This document shows positions 18,115-29,601 of a DNA stretch of 64,000 nt, piece by piece (the stretch's first letter is position 1; every line of letters begins with the position of its first letter). The notes under the pieces are model-generated. The model did not search any database and was not told the origin of the DNA. It saw nothing but the letters and a program-made list of their open reading frames with translations. Both the position numbers and the translations under genes were made by a program. This DNA comes from Staphylococcus schleiferi (GTDB lineage: Bacteria; Bacillota; Bacilli; Staphylococcales; Staphylococcaceae): NCBI RefSeq assembly GCF_900458895.1, contig NZ_LR962863.1, positions 558,001 through 622,000 on the forward strand. Direction: 5' to 3'.

Positions 18115-19720
18115 ATGTTAGTAGAGAGTTATGATCCATTTCACAATCTTGCAATTTCTGCATTGATTGCAAGTATCCCGATCATTTTATTCCTGTTATG
18201 TTTAACAGTCTTTAAAATGAAAGGAATCTACGCAGCTGTGACAACACTTGTTGTGACACTTGTGATTGCATTATTCATATTCAAATTGCCAGTGGGTGTT
18301 GCCTCTGGTGGTATCGTAGAAGGTTTTTACCAAGGTATCTTACCAATTGGCTTCATCGTTATTATGGCAGTTTGGCTTTATAAAGTTATTGTTGAAAGCG
18401 GACAATTTTCAGTCGTTCAAGACAGTATTACAACGGTTTCTGAAGACCAACGTATCCAATTATTACTCATCGGTTTTGCATTTAACGCATTTTTAGAAGG
18501 TGTTGCAGGATTCGGTGTACCTATCGCTATCTGTGCGGTATTATTAATTCAATTAGGATTTAAACCATTGCAAGCAGCGATGCTTTGTTTAGTTGCAAAC
18601 GGTGCAGCTGGTGCTTATGGTGCCATCGGTCTACCGGTTTCTGTTATTGATACATTAGCATTACATGGTCACATTTCTGCTTTACAAGTATCGCAAGCAT
18701 TAAATCTAAGCTTACCTATTTTAAGTATCATTGTTCCTTTTATGTTGATCTTTATTTTAGATGGTATGAAAGGTATCAAAGAAACATTACCAGCGATTAT
18801 TGTTACTGTTGTTCCGTTCGTTGTGTTACAAATCATATTTAACCAATTTTTCGGACCAGAGTTAGTGGATATTATTCCACCACTTGCATCAATGGCATCT
18901 TTAGCGTTGTTCTCTAAAAAATTCCAACCGAAAAACATTTTCCGTTTGAATAAAGACGAACAAAAATTAGAAGTGCCACATCACTCAGCAAAAGAAATCA
19001 TTTTTGCTTGGAGTCCATTTATTATCTTAACAGCATTAGTACTTGTTTGGAGTTCTAAATCATTCAAAGGTTTATTTGCTGAAGGTGGCGCATTGTCATT
19101 CTTCAACCTTCAATTTGGCATTCCAGGCACTAACAACGATGTTTCTGGCCATCCCAATAATGTTGACTTTCAACATTATCAACCAAACAGGAACAGCATT
19201 ATTGTTAGCAGGTGTCATTACAATCTTGCTTTCGAAAACAGTCAATTTCAAACGTGCAGGTGCATTACTTGGCGAAGCATTTAAAGAATTATGGTTACCT
19301 ATTTTAACAATTTGTTTCATTCTTGCCATCGCTAAAATTACAACATACGGTGGCTTAACAAATGCAATGGGTGAAGGTATTTCTAAAACAGGTAAAGTCT
19401 TCCCATTCTTGTCACCAATTTTAGGTTGGATTGGCGTATTTATGACAGGATCAGTAACAAACAACAACGCGTTGTTTGCACCTATCCAAGCTTCTGTAGC
19501 ACCACAAGTCGGCACAAGCGGGGCATTACTCGTTGGTGCGAATACGGCAGGGGGTGCGATTGGTAAATTGATTTCACCACAATCAATCGCCATTGCAACA
19601 GCAGCAGTTAAACAAGTAGGTAAAGAATCTGAACTATTAAAAATGACTTTAAAATATAGTGTAGGATTATTAATATTCTGGTGTATCTGGACATTTATCC
19701 TATCTCTTATATTAAGTTAA
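18115..19720 (+). pseudogene. lctP: L-lactate permease (LctP family), frameshifted
   Basis: Two overlapping frames together encode a typical LctP carrier. The first (from ATG 18115) gives the N-terminal two thirds with FLEGVAGFGVPIAI and NGAAGAYGAIGLP. The second supplies the C-terminal third with GWIGVFMTGSVTNNNALFAP and GANTAGGAIGKLISPQSIAIA. The switch requires removing one base between about 19120 and 19170; the TTT at 19142-19144 is the simplest site. The repaired protein would have about 534 residues, normal for the family (about 530). As read, the product ends early at 19284 and should be inactive. The gene normally imports L-lactate with protons. A Rex-type operator precedes it. Confidence 0.88.
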
Positions 19721-19736
19721 GTTTTAATTGATTAAG

Positions 19737-19767
19737 CGCTGAGATGAAAATCTCAGTGCTTTTTTTA
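19737..19767 (+). terminator. Terminator after lctP
   Basis: AGCGCTGAGAT, GAAA loop, ATCTCAGTGCT, then seven T. This is a strong rho-independent terminator. Confidence 0.9.
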
Positions 19768-20449
19768 TGGTTAGAAAAGGGAAAAATGACAAGTTAAAAT
19801 GCAAATGAATAATGTGAGCTATGCATACAAGTCATTATGATTAGACTAAAAACACAGATATGAATCACTTGACTGATTTATTAAAAAATTTTTAAACCAA
19901 ATATTAAGGGGGATAATGGGGCTTTTTATGCACATGCACATATCAGTGTGGTCATTTAAAACGTTCATTTATTATAGCGAAATATTAATTTAGTAATAGT
20001 ATTTGAATATAGGTAAAAAACACCTAAATATAATTATAGAGTAAGCATCTCAAGAAGTGAGGAATATCACAAAATGGGGTGCTTTTAAAATTGGAATCCG
20101 AAGTCTCTAAACAAAAGTATATTGCAGAAAACAAGAATAAATTCTATTTTATTATACATTAAAAAATAATTTAGAAATTTTGTCGTGATTAATATAAAGA
20201 TATCATAGGATTATTTATATTTATTAAATAGAAACTGTCTAACAAACAAGAGTAGAGCAATATAAATTTTAATAAACAAAGTTGTCAACTCAATATGTAA
20301 TGATATTAAGAACACTTATAAAAATAAATAGGTTGTTCAAATCTTATTTTGATAGTAGGTTATAAATAGAGATTTAATTTTTATTATCTTTAATTTAATA
20401 AAGTAACCTTTATTGAATTGAGATAAATACTTTAGGAGGTTTTAGTTTA
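19768..20449. other. AT-rich upstream region of the surface protein gene
   Basis: About 680 bases, very AT-rich, without a credible coding frame. A weak hairpin (AGCATCT at about 20045 with GGGTGCT at about 20078, then TTTT) lies in the middle. The stretch nearest the gene contains many runs of A/T like those bound by SarA-type regulators, but no site can be named. The ribosome site TAGGAGG is at 20433-20439. Confidence 0.5.
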
Positions 20450-23400
20450 ATGAAAAAATCTAGAAAACTTGATTTTTTGCCGAATGTAAACAATAGGTAT
20501 TCGATACGTAAGTTTACAGTAGGTACAGCTTCTATTTTATTAGGGGTCACGTTAATATTTGGTGCTTCTAATGATGAAGCGAAAGCAGCTGAAAAAGAGG
20601 GCGCAACAGAAAATGTAGAAAGCAGCACTGCTTCCGATGGAGTCACAAGCGATGAAAATTTAAATCGTGAAGAAACAACTGAGGTCACTAAGGAAGAACC
20701 TGCTAACAATGAAATTACAACTGAAGCCTCAAATATAGCTAAAAACGAAGCCACATCAAATTCGATTGAAGAAAATGACGACACAAATGAAAACACTCCA
20801 GAATCGACTACAGAGCCTACTTCGAATGAAACTGACAATGAAAAAGCAGAAACTGAAACAACTCCAAATGAAACTTTAGAAGAAAACACGACTAGTGAAA
20901 ACCCACAAACATTAAAAGAAGAGAATTCAACAAGCACAGCAAATGAAGATAATGCAGAATCTCATAAGCAAATAGAATCAAACAATAATGAGAAGCCTGA
21001 AGTTGAAACATCGACTGATTCATCAAATCAAACGCAATCAACAGTTGAAAAAGAAGATTTAAGCACGAATAAAAATTCTGATAATTCAGATAAAATTACC
21101 TTACCGAATGAAGCGGCAACAGAGGTTGATGGCAATAAAGAAGTGATTAAAGCCAATAATAACATTTCAAATGTATCTCCAGATATTAATCGTGTTACAG
21201 ATAGAGCGACTGCAGTTGATTACTATGCAAAGGCAGCAAACATCACAACAAAAGAAGCAGAAAAAGTAATCAGTGATTTAAACTTAGATGGAGATAAATT
21301 GACAGCACAAGAATTACAATTCGCGTTAATTAATGCATTAGCAAATCAACAAAATGCGAACACACCTGTTGCAACAGCTTTTCGTGCTGCACCAACTGCA
21401 GCTAATAGACAAGCAACGAATTTAGCGGCAGCAACACCAACAGCGTTGTCAATCGGATCAAAAGAAATTATTGAAGCTGATGCACTCGCAAATGGTTATA
21501 TTAATTCTTCAACTGATGCTTCGAATGCAGCCAACACCCTATCAGGTAGAGCGTGGGTTGTAGACAGAGGTACACCTGCAACAACAGAAAACGGATTATC
21601 TCCTGTACCAGAAGGCACTAAAGTGTATATGCAATGGATTGATAAAGATGGTTCAGTTTCACCAACTTATGTAGCAAGTACAACAAATAAATTATCTTCT
21701 TCAAATGCGTCACAAGTGGGTCCAGGTGCTTATGCATTTGATTTAAGAAAAGCTTGGGTGGATGCGCTAGGAAATGAACATAAGTATAGAGCGGTATCAG
21801 GTCAGTACTATCGACTGTGGATTGAGGATTTCCAAACAGTAAATGGAAATACAGCATCAATGATTCGCCAAGCGGGTGGCTTCTTCCCTGGTTCTTATGT
21901 TAACTCAGTTACAAACTCAAGTCTTGGTCAGTTTCCTTTAGTTGGAACAAATATGCAACGGACAGGGGTATTCATGGGCGTACGTCCTACAAACGATTAT
22001 GTAACAAAAGAGCGTCAAGATTGGATTCATGACGAACAAGGTCCTATAAATAATATTGCAGTTTCAACAAATGCAAGAAATACTGTCTCAGGTAATGTAT
22101 GGTTAGAAACCGGTGCAGGAGATTACGCTAACTCTGGTACGGGTCCTAATGATAATAATAAAGATCCACAAGCTGAAGGATACACTGTGATTATGTCTTC
22201 TTTAACGAACGAGGGGGCACAAGCATATAAAGCGCAAGTTGATAGCTTGCCAGAAGGTGAAAGAGCTGATGCTGCTAAAACGCTATTAACAGATCATCCA
22301 GAATATATTTCTGCAACGGTTTATGGAGAAACAGATTCAGAAGGAAGATACACTTTAAGATTCCCGAAAGATAGTTTGAATCCTAATTATTTATATGGAT
22401 ATGTAACAGATCCAGAAGGAAATATCGTTAAAACTTATTCGTCTTACACAAGTCCTGAGTTTAGAAAACCAAACAGTAATTTATCATGGACGCCTCAAGC
22501 GGCACCAGGACAGAATTTGGTTCAAAATCCAATGTGGTACAATGTGAATTTTGCTGTCGTACCTAATACAGATATTAATTTAAATATTGTTAACTTTAAT
22601 AATACAGACAAACCAGCTATTCCGGGCGATACAGTTAATATTGATTTAACTGGTGGCCAGTTATCTCCAATTCCAACTAATATTGAATGGAGAGATAAGA
22701 ATGGTAATGTTGTACAAAAAACTGAAGACATTACTTCTTTAACAGATGGAGAGCAAAAAGGTGTATTGGTAGTACCAGAAACTGCTAAAGATGGGGATGT
22801 TTATACAGTATATCTCGTAGCGGGTGGTAATAATGTTGCGGCAGATTCATTCATTGTAAAAATTACTGATGAGCGTACTTATGAACCAGAAAGCAACGGC
22901 GTAACAAAAGATTACGGCACAGGTGTAACAACTGAAGATGTGATTAATTCTGTAACAGTTCCAAACTATCCGGAAAATAAAGGAGATTACACTGTAGCGG
23001 TTGATGATCCAGCACAATTACCAAATGGTACTCAATCAGGTACAACAAATGTAGGCGTAACAGTGACATACCCAGATGGCACAACGGATCACATTACAGT
23101 ACCAGTCACAATTGGTGAACAAGCAGACAATGATGCCTACGAACCACAAAGTAACGGTGTGAACAAAGATTACGGTACAGGTGTAACAGCAGATGAAGTA
23201 ATCGGATCAGTCACAGTGCCGAACTATCCAACAGACAAAGGAGATTACACTGTAACGGTAGATAATCCAGCACAATTACCAAATGGTACACAATCAGGAA
23301 CAACAAATGTAGGCGTGACAGTCACATATCCAGATGGAACAACGGACCACATTACAGTACCAGTGACAATTGGCGAACAAGCAGACAATGATGCTTATCA

Positions 23401-26400
23401 ACCACAAAGCAATGGTGTGAACAAAGATTACGGTACAGGTGTAACAGCAGATGAAGTAATCGGATCAGTAACAGTACCAAACTATCCGGAAAATAAAGGA
23501 GATTACACTGTAGCGGTTGATGATCCAGCACAATTACCAAATGGTACACAATCAGGAACAACAAATGTGGGTGTAACAGTCACATATCCAGATGGCACAA
23601 CGGATCACATTACAGTACCGGTCACAATCGGTGAACAAGCGGATAATGATGCCTACGAACCACAAAGCAACGGCGTAAACAAAGATTACGGTACAGGCGT
23701 AACTGCAGATGAAGTAATCGGATCAGTAACAGTACCAAACTATCCAGAAGATAAAGGGGACTACACAGTATCTGTGGATAATCCTGAACAGTTACCAAAT
23801 GGTAACGAAGCAGGAACAACAAATGTAGGTGTAACAGTGACATATCCAGATGGAACAACGGATCACATTACGGTGCCGGTTACAATTGGTGAACAAGCGG
23901 ATAACGATGCCTACGAACCACAAAGCAATGGTGTGAATAAAGATTATGGTACAGGTGTAACAACTGAAGATGTGATTAATTCAGTAACAGTACCTAATTA
24001 TCCAGAAGATAAAGGAGACTATACTGTAGCGGTTGATGATCCAGCACAATTACCAAACGGTAATGAAGCAGGTACGACAAATGTGGGTGTAACGGTCACA
24101 TATCCAGACGGCACAACGGATCACATTACAGTACCAGTGACAATCGGTGAACAAGCAGACAATGATGCTTATCAACCACAAAGTAATGGTGTAAACAAAG
24201 ATTACGGTACAGGCGTAACAGCAGATGAAGTAATCGGATCAGTAACAGTACCAAACTATCCGGAAAATAAAGGAGATTACACTGTAGCGGTTGATGATCC
24301 AGCACAATTACCAAATGGTACACAATCAGGCACAACAAATGTGGGTGTAACAGTGACATATCCAGATGGCACAACGGATCACATTACAGTACCAGTGACA
24401 ATTGGCGAACAAGCAGACAATGATGCTTATCAACCACAAAGTAACGGTGTAAACAAAGATTACGGTACAGGTGTAACAGCTGACGAAGTAATTGGATCAG
24501 TGACGGTACCGAACTATCCAGCAGATAAAGGCACACCAAATATTACAGTAGACAGTCCTGAGCAATTGCCAAATGGTAACGAAGCAGGAACAACAAATGT
24601 AGGTGTAACAGTGACATATCCAGATGGCACAACGGATCACATTACGGTGCCGGTTACAATTGGTGAACAAGCGGATAACGATGCCTACGAACCACAAAGC
24701 AATGGTGTGAATAAAGATTATGGTACAGGTGTAACAACTGAAGATGTGATTAATTCTGTGACAGTACCGAACTATCCAGAAGATAAGGGCGACTACACTG
24801 TATCGGTAGATAATCCAGCACAATTACCGGATGGTACTCAATCAGGTACAACAAATGTAGGCGTAACGGTCACTTATCCAGATGGAACGACAGACCACAT
24901 TACAGTGCCAGTGACAATTGGTGAACAAGCGGATAACGACGCTTATCAACCAGAAAGTAACGGCGTGAATAAAGATTACGGTACAGGTGTAACAGCAGAT
25001 GAAGTAATCGGATCAGTGACGGTACCGAACTATCCAGAAGGAAAAGGAGACTACACAGTATCTGTGGATAATCCTGAACAATTACCAAACGGTAACGAAG
25101 CGGGAACAACGGATGTAGGCGTAACAGTGACATATCCAGATGGCACAACAGATCACATTACAGTACCAGTTACAATTGGCGAACAACCAGGCAATGATGC
25201 TTACCAACCACAAAGTAACGGCGTGAATAAAGATTACGGTACAGGTGTAACAACTGAAGATGTAATTAATTCTGTGACAGTACCGAACTATCCAGAAGAT
25301 AAGGGCGACTACACTGTATCGGTAGATAATCCAGCACAATTACCGGATGGTACTCAATCAGGTACAACAAATGTAGGCGTAACGGTCACTTATCCAGATG
25401 GAACGACAGACCACATTACAGTGCCAGTGACAATTGGTGAACAAGCGGATAACGACGCTTATCAACCAGAAAGTAACGGCGTGAATAAAGATTACGGTAC
25501 AGGTGTAACAGCAGATGAAGTAATCGGATCAGTGACGGTACCGAACTATCCAGAAGGAAAAGGCACACCGAATATTACAGTAGACAGTCCAGAGCAATTG
25601 CCAAATGGAAATGAAGCGGGAACAACAAATGTAGGTGTAACAGTGACGTACCCAGATGGCACAACGGACCATATTACGGTGCCAGTGACAATCGGTGAGC
25701 AATCAGATAATGATGCCTACGAGCCACAAAGCAATGGTGTGAACAAAGATTACGGCACAGGTGTGACAACTGAAGATGTGATTAATTCAGTAACAGTGCC
25801 TAATTATCCAGAAAATAAAGGGGACTACACTGTAACGGTAGATAATCCAAATGAATTGCCAAATGGAAATGAAGCAGGAACAACAAATGTAGGCGTAACA
25901 GTGACATACCCAGATGGCACAACGGATCACATTACAGTACCAGTGACAATTGGCGAACAAGCGGATAATGATGCCTACGAACCGCAAAGTAATGGTGTAA
26001 ACAAAGATCATGGCACAGGTGTAACAGCTGAAGACATCATTGGATCAGTAACTATTCCAAATTACCCAGAAGGAAAAGAGGTACCAAAAGTTACTATCGA
26101 TGACCCGTCACAATTACCAGACGGAAGTCAATCAGGTACAACAAATGTAGGTGTGACTGTTACGTATCCAGATGGCACAACAGATCACATTACAGTACCG
26201 GTTACAATTGGTGAGCAAGCAGATAATGATGCCTACGAGCCACAAAGCAATGGCGTGAATAAAGATCATGGCACAGGTGTAACAGCTGAAGACATCATTG
26301 GTTCAGTAACGATTCCAAATTACCCAGAAGGTAAAGAAACACCAAAAGTTACTATCGATGACCCAACACAATTACCGGATGGTACTCAATCAGGTACAAC

Positions 26401-27682
26401 AAATGTAGGTGTGACTGTTACGTATCCAGATGGCACAACAGATCACATTACAGTACCAGTTACAATTGGCGAACAACCAGACAATGATGCCTACGAACCA
26501 CAAAGCAATGGTGTAAACAAAGATCACGGTACAGGTGTAACAGTCGAAGATATCATTGGATCAGTAACTATTCCAAACTATCCAGAAGGTAAAGAAACAC
26601 CAAAAGTTACTATAGACGACCCAACACAATTACCAGACGGAAGTCAATCAGGTACGACAAGCGTGGGTGTAACGGTGACGTACCCAGATGGCACAACAGA
26701 TCACATTACAGTACCAGTTACAATTGGTGAGCAAGCAGATAATGATGCCTACGAACCACAAAGCAATGGTGTAAACAAAGATCACGGTACAGGTGTAACA
26801 GTCGAAGATATCATTGGATCAGTAACGATTCCAAATTACCCAGAAGGTAAAGAAACACCAAAAGTTACTATCGATGACCCGTCACAATTACCAGACGGAA
26901 GTCAATCAGGAACAACAAATGTAGGCGTAACAGTGACATACCCAGATGGCACAACGGATCACATTACAGTACCAGTTACAATTGGTGAGCAAGCAGATAA
27001 TGATGCCTACGAACCACAAAGCAATGGTGTAAACAAAGATCACGGTACAGGTGTAACAGTCGAAGATATCATTGAATCAGTAACAATTCCAAACTATCCA
27101 GAAGGTAAAGAAACACCAAAAGTTACTATCGATGACCCAACACAATTACCAGATGGTAGTCAATCAGGTACAACAGATGTGGGTGTAACAGTGACGTACC
27201 CAGATGGAACGACAGACCATATTACAGTATCAGTGACAATCGGTGAGCAAGTGGATAAAGATGGCAATGAACCAAAAGTAGAAGGTATTACGAAGAAAGG
27301 TACGGGTGTTACTGTTGAAGATGTGATTGGCGTAATCACAGTACCAGACTATCAAGAAGATAAAGGCACACCACAAGTGACAGTAGACAATCCAAACCAA
27401 TTGCCAGATGGAACACAATCAGGAACAACAGATGTGGCTGTAACAGTGACGTATCCGGATGGCAAAGCAAGTCATATTAATGTCCCAGTAACAATTGTAG
27501 AACAAGCTGAAGGTCAGTCTGAAGAAAGTAAAAATAATGAGCAAATTTCGAATAAAGGTAACCAAAAATCATTACCTGATACAGGTGGAAATGATAATAA
27601 CGCTACAGTATTCGGAACATTATTTGCAGGATTAGGATATCTACTATTTATTGGACGCAGAAAGCGTAATAAAGATCAATAA
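20450..27682 (+). CDS. YSIRK/LPXTG cell-wall-anchored protein with 18 Rib-type repeats
   Basis: The 2,410-residue precursor starts with a YSIRK-GxxS signal peptide (YSIRK at 17-21, cleavage near AKAA at 44-47). A Glu/Thr/Asn/Ser-rich linker (about 47-240) and a region with a helical segment and the sequence [11 protein letters not shown] follow. Then comes a folded A region (about 340-800), with an [13 protein letters not shown] segment like SdrD B / prealbumin-type domains. From residue 811, 18 tandem repeats of 86 residues (last one shorter) match Rib/alpha-like domains ([15 protein letters not shown]). The end has LPDTG (2375-2379), a hydrophobic helix and RRKRNKDQ, so sortase A should attach it to peptidoglycan. 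It is probably an adhesin; the ligand is unknown. Terminator at 27700-27730. Confidence 0.95.
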   Translation: MKKSRKLDFLPNVNNRYSIRKFTVGTASILLGVTLIFGASNDEAKAAEKEGATENVESSTASDGVTSDENLNREETTEVTKEEPANNEITTEASNIAKNEATSNSIEENDDTNENTPESTTEPTSNETDNEKAETETTPNETLEENTTSENPQTLKEENSTSTANEDNAESHKQIESNNNEKPEVETSTDSSNQTQSTVEKEDLSTNKNSDNSDKITLPNEAATEVDGNKEVIKANNNISNVSPDINRVTDRATAVDYYAKAANITTKEAEKVISDLNLDGDKLTAQELQFALINALANQQNANTPVATAFRAAPTAANRQATNLAAATPTALSIGSKEIIEADALANGYINSSTDASNAANTLSGRAWVVDRGTPATTENGLSPVPEGTKVYMQWIDKDGSVSPTYVASTTNKLSSSNASQVGPGAYAFDLRKAWVDALGNEHKYRAVSGQYYRLWIEDFQTVNGNTASMIRQAGGFFPGSYVNSVTNSSLGQFPLVGTNMQRTGVFMGVRPTNDYVTKERQDWIHDEQGPINNIAVSTNARNTVSGNVWLETGAGDYANSGTGPNDNNKDPQAEGYTVIMSSLTNEGAQAYKAQVDSLPEGERADAAKTLLTDHPEYISATVYGETDSEGRYTLRFPKDSLNPNYLYGYVTDPEGNIVKTYSSYTSPEFRKPNSNLSWTPQAAPGQNLVQNPMWYNVNFAVVPNTDINLNIVNFNNTDKPAIPGDTVNIDLTGGQLSPIPTNIEWRDKNGNVVQKTEDITSLTDGEQKGVLVVPETAKDGDVYTVYLVAGGNNVAADSFIVKITDERTYEPESNGVTKDYGTGVTTEDVINSVTVPNYPENKGDYTVAVDDPAQLPNGTQSGTTNVGVTVTYPDGTTDHITVPVTIGEQADNDAYEPQSNGVNKDYGTGVTADEVIGSVTVPNYPTDKGDYTVTVDNPAQLPNGTQSGTTNVGVTVTYPDGTTDHITVPVTIGEQADNDAYQPQSNGVNKDYGTGVTADEVIGSVTVPNYPENKGDYTVAVDDPAQLPNGTQSGTTNVGVTVTYPDGTTDHITVPVTIGEQADNDAYEPQSNGVNKDYGTGVTADEVIGSVTVPNYPEDKGDYTVSVDNPEQLPNGNEAGTTNVGVTVTYPDGTTDHITVPVTIGEQADNDAYEPQSNGVNKDYGTGVTTEDVINSVTVPNYPEDKGDYTVAVDDPAQLPNGNEAGTTNVGVTVTYPDGTTDHITVPVTIGEQADNDAYQPQSNGVNKDYGTGVTADEVIGSVTVPNYPENKGDYTVAVDDPAQLPNGTQSGTTNVGVTVTYPDGTTDHITVPVTIGEQADNDAYQPQSNGVNKDYGTGVTADEVIGSVTVPNYPADKGTPNITVDSPEQLPNGNEAGTTNVGVTVTYPDGTTDHITVPVTIGEQADNDAYEPQSNGVNKDYGTGVTTEDVINSVTVPNYPEDKGDYTVSVDNPAQLPDGTQSGTTNVGVTVTYPDGTTDHITVPVTIGEQADNDAYQPESNGVNKDYGTGVTADEVIGSVTVPNYPEGKGDYTVSVDNPEQLPNGNEAGTTDVGVTVTYPDGTTDHITVPVTIGEQPGNDAYQPQSNGVNKDYGTGVTTEDVINSVTVPNYPEDKGDYTVSVDNPAQLPDGTQSGTTNVGVTVTYPDGTTDHITVPVTIGEQADNDAYQPESNGVNKDYGTGVTADEVIGSVTVPNYPEGKGTPNITVDSPEQLPNGNEAGTTNVGVTVTYPDGTTDHITVPVTIGEQSDNDAYEPQSNGVNKDYGTGVTTEDVINSVTVPNYPENKGDYTVTVDNPNELPNGNEAGTTNVGVTVTYPDGTTDHITVPVTIGEQADNDAYEPQSNGVNKDHGTGVTAEDIIGSVTIPNYPEGKEVPKVTIDDPSQLPDGSQSGTTNVGVTVTYPDGTTDHITVPVTIGEQADNDAYEPQSNGVNKDHGTGVTAEDIIGSVTIPNYPEGKETPKVTIDDPTQLPDGTQSGTTNVGVTVTYPDGTTDHITVPVTIGEQPDNDAYEPQSNGVNKDHGTGVTVEDIIGSVTIPNYPEGKETPKVTIDDPTQLPDGSQSGTTSVGVTVTYPDGTTDHITVPVTIGEQADNDAYEPQSNGVNKDHGTGVTVEDIIGSVTIPNYPEGKETPKVTIDDPSQLPDGSQSGTTNVGVTVTYPDGTTDHITVPVTIGEQADNDAYEPQSNGVNKDHGTGVTVEDIIESVTIPNYPEGKETPKVTIDDPTQLPDGSQSGTTDVGVTVTYPDGTTDHITVSVTIGEQVDKDGNEPKVEGITKKGTGVTVEDVIGVITVPDYQEDKGTPQVTVDNPNQLPDGTQSGTTDVAVTVTYPDGKASHINVPVTIVEQAEGQSEESKNNEQISNKGNQKSLPDTGGNDNNATVFGTLFAGLGYLLFIGRRKRNKDQ
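22880..27517 (+). repeat. Tandem array of 18 x 258-bp Rib-type repeats
   Basis: The repeats start at 22880 and recur exactly every 258 bases (unit 18 begins at 27266). Units 1-12 have DYGTGVT and VTVPNYP. Units 13-17 have [18 protein letters not shown] and TIDDP. Unit 18 is divergent and one codon shorter. Within 1-12, variants TADEVIGS and TTEDVINS intermix. All units keep frame. Confidence 0.95.
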
Positions 27683-27699
27683 ATGAAGTGATTATTAAA

Positions 27700-27735
27700 A
27701 ATTGAAGGGGACAAGTTCTCCCCTTCAATTACCTT
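27700..27735 (+). terminator. Terminator after the surface protein gene
   Basis: AATTGAAGGGGA (27700-27711) pairs with TCCCCTTCAATT (27719-27730) around a seven-base loop. The downstream T-tract is weak (ACCTTTA). Confidence 0.75.
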
Positions 27736-27776
27736 TATAACTTATGAAATAGTTGTAAATTTATAAAAATAAAACA

Positions 27777-27816
27777 AAGCCATTCAAAGATGAAACAAAT
27801 ATCTTTGAATGGCTTT
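27777..27816. terminator. Bidirectional terminator hairpin
   Basis: AAGCCATTCAAAGAT and ATCTTTGAATGGCTT form a perfect stem around GAAACAAAT. It ends next to the stop codon of the convergent glycosyltransferase gene. A-rich left and T-rich right flanks let it act in both directions. Confidence 0.85.
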
Positions 27817-27818
27817 TA

Positions 27819-29000
27819 TTATGAGTTTATATTGTGTGGCTGAACGACGGCATCTATAGTGTCTTTGAATTGTTGATATATGGCTTCTGGTTGGTAGTTG
27901 TCTACAGTTTTATACCCATTTTGTATAATCGGTTTAAGGTATTTAGAGCTATCATATTCCATGATTTCCAATATTTGCATTGCCAATTGTGAGGGTTGGT
28001 GGTGTGGAACTAAAAATCCATTTTGACCGTGATTTATGATGGATTCGGGTCCAGTGTTGCCATCAAAACTAATCACGATGCTCCCCTGATTCATTGCTTC
28101 CAAAATGGTCATGCCAAATCCTTCGTTGCGCGATGGTATGCAAGTGATCTTACTTTCAGCAATATAGGTACTTAAGTGTTGCGTTGTTGGACGTAAAAAG
28201 ATTAAATCTTGAATGCGTAAAAAATTGATTTGTTGTTGTAAGGCTTCTTTTTCACTACCGTCACCAAAAATAGAAACAGTGTAACCAAAGTCTCTTAAAT
28301 CATCTTGAATTTCAAAAATGGCTTGTATTAATAGATCGAACCCTTTTTCATATTCAAATCGACCTGCAGCAATAATTTGTCGCTTTTTCATAATGTGGTG
28401 GCGTTTTTCATCAATCATATTGGTAACGACAAAAATTGGAATATCCAAGTATTCAGCATAGCGCTTTTTGTCTTGAACCGTTAAAGTTGTCACTGCGCTG
28501 AGTTGTGGATAATAAGTCAGAATTTCATCTTTTAATTCAGGGGAATGGGCATCTAAGTTCATATGTTCCATTCCGATTGTTACTTGGTGATGTTTACCAA
28601 ACCGAGCAATTAATATGTTATGGCTTGCACGCGTGCCGACAAAAACATCTGATTGATCATTTTGAATGGCATGGATGATTTTTTTCTCAATATAACTTGA
28701 ATATTGACGATAGCCGGGCTCGTATTTGGATAAATATTTTGGTTTTAATAACGGTGTAAATTTACGAATTCGGTTGGCAGCGAGCGGCATCAAGTGACGT
28801 ATTCTGAGTTGATAATAGATGAGAGGCTTGACGATGACACGTGAATCAAGATTGAAATAGGGTTTATCTTTAGATTTGAAAATAGAAATAATTGTCACTT
28901 GGTGTCCTTGACGAACGAGTTGGTTCGCGAGGTTTGTAATGGTTTTTACTGTACCGCCAACTGCATAAATGTTATGCATTAAAAAAGTGATAGACTTCAT
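27819..29000 (-). CDS. Family 4 (GT-B) glycosyltransferase
   Basis: A 393-residue cytoplasmic protein with the GT-B two-domain layout. The N-terminal domain opens with a Gly-rich loop (MHNIYAVGGTVKTITNLA). The C-terminal domain has IIAAGRFEYEKGFDLLIQA, SIFGDGSEKEALQ, and the nucleotide-sugar motif EGFGMTILEAM (E-x7-E). These retaining enzymes transfer a sugar from a nucleotide donor. It is convergent with, and 136 bases from, the large Ser/Thr-rich wall protein. This recalls the SdgA/SdgB glycosyltransferases beside Sdr adhesins, though this protein is shorter. Teichoic acid or another acceptor is equally possible. ATG 28998-29000 has GAGGG upstream. Confidence 0.85.
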   Translation of the reverse strand: MKSITFLMHNIYAVGGTVKTITNLANQLVRQGHQVTIISIFKSKDKPYFNLDSRVIVKPLIYYQLRIRHLMPLAANRIRKFTPLLKPKYLSKYEPGYRQYSSYIEKKIIHAIQNDQSDVFVGTRASHNILIARFGKHHQVTIGMEHMNLDAHSPELKDEILTYYPQLSAVTTLTVQDKKRYAEYLDIPIFVVTNMIDEKRHHIMKKRQIIAAGRFEYEKGFDLLIQAIFEIQDDLRDFGYTVSIFGDGSEKEALQQQINFLRIQDLIFLRPTTQHLSTYIAESKITCIPSRNEGFGMTILEAMNQGSIVISFDGNTGPESIINHGQNGFLVPHHQPSQLAMQILEIMEYDSSKYLKPIIQNGYKTVDNYQPEAIYQQFKDTIDAVVQPHNINS

Positions 29001-29601
29001 GTCGCATCCCTCAATTGCTTGCTTTTTATATATTATATCATTCTTAAAATCATTAGTGTTAGAGAAGTGATAATTTTATTCGGAATATTTGAAAATTTAT
29101 ATATACATAAAAATGTTAATTTGTTTGAAAGTAAAAATAGTAGTATTAAAAATTCATAATTTTAATCGCAAACGCTTTTTTCTTCTATGATTAAGGTATA
29201 TAATTGAAGTAATAATCATCATGATGGGTGTACTTTGAGGCACATTTATCAAACAATTTTGAAAGATTGATGATGATTCATTTGAGTCAATGTGAGTTTG
29301 AGGCTGACGCTGTCACCATGTTACGTCAATTTTTACATATTTCGCGGTGAGATGGCGCAATCCATTTGATTACGTACTCACGCTTAACAAAGGGCAAAGC
29401 TGGGAATATGAATGAATTCACATTTAAGTGTGGTCGCTAGTTGATACGTAGCCAGTGACGTACTTCTATTGCTGCTTAAACTAAAGCCGTTAGAAGTTGA
29501 GCGCTCCTCACGGGATAGAATGTGGCAATGGATTCTGGGTTAAAATTGTCTATCCTACATGCAAACAAATGATTTAAAACGAAAAGGGGGACTGGATTGT
29601 T
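29001..29601 (+). other. 600-base upstream region of mqo with several hairpins; candidate structured leader or small RNA
   Basis: There is no coding frame. From about 29200 the base composition becomes less AT-rich than in ordinary spacers, and several stems can be drawn: GCG(G)TGAG 29344-29351 with CTCACGC 29377-29383; ACTTCTA 29462-29468 with TAGAAGT 29491-29497; and GGATAG 29513-29518 with CTATCC 29550-29555, close to the ribosome site AAGGGGG. A partial catabolite-response-like palindrome (AAAAGCGTTTGCG on the minus strand) lies near 29168-29181. I do not recognise a riboswitch class; the T-box and lysine box consensus elements are absent. Confidence 0.5.

Noticed and set aside
23352..26011. 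Series of minus-strand frames through the surface protein repeats
   Set aside because: They are antisense shadows repeated with the 258-base period and have no start signals.
22880..27517. CRISPR-like periodic repeat
   Set aside because: Units are 258 bases, contiguous, in frame and coding; there are no short repeats separated by unique spacers.
29200..29601. T-box or lysine riboswitch upstream of mqo
   Set aside because: The conserved T-box sequence GGGTGGNACCGCG and the lysine-box signatures are absent.
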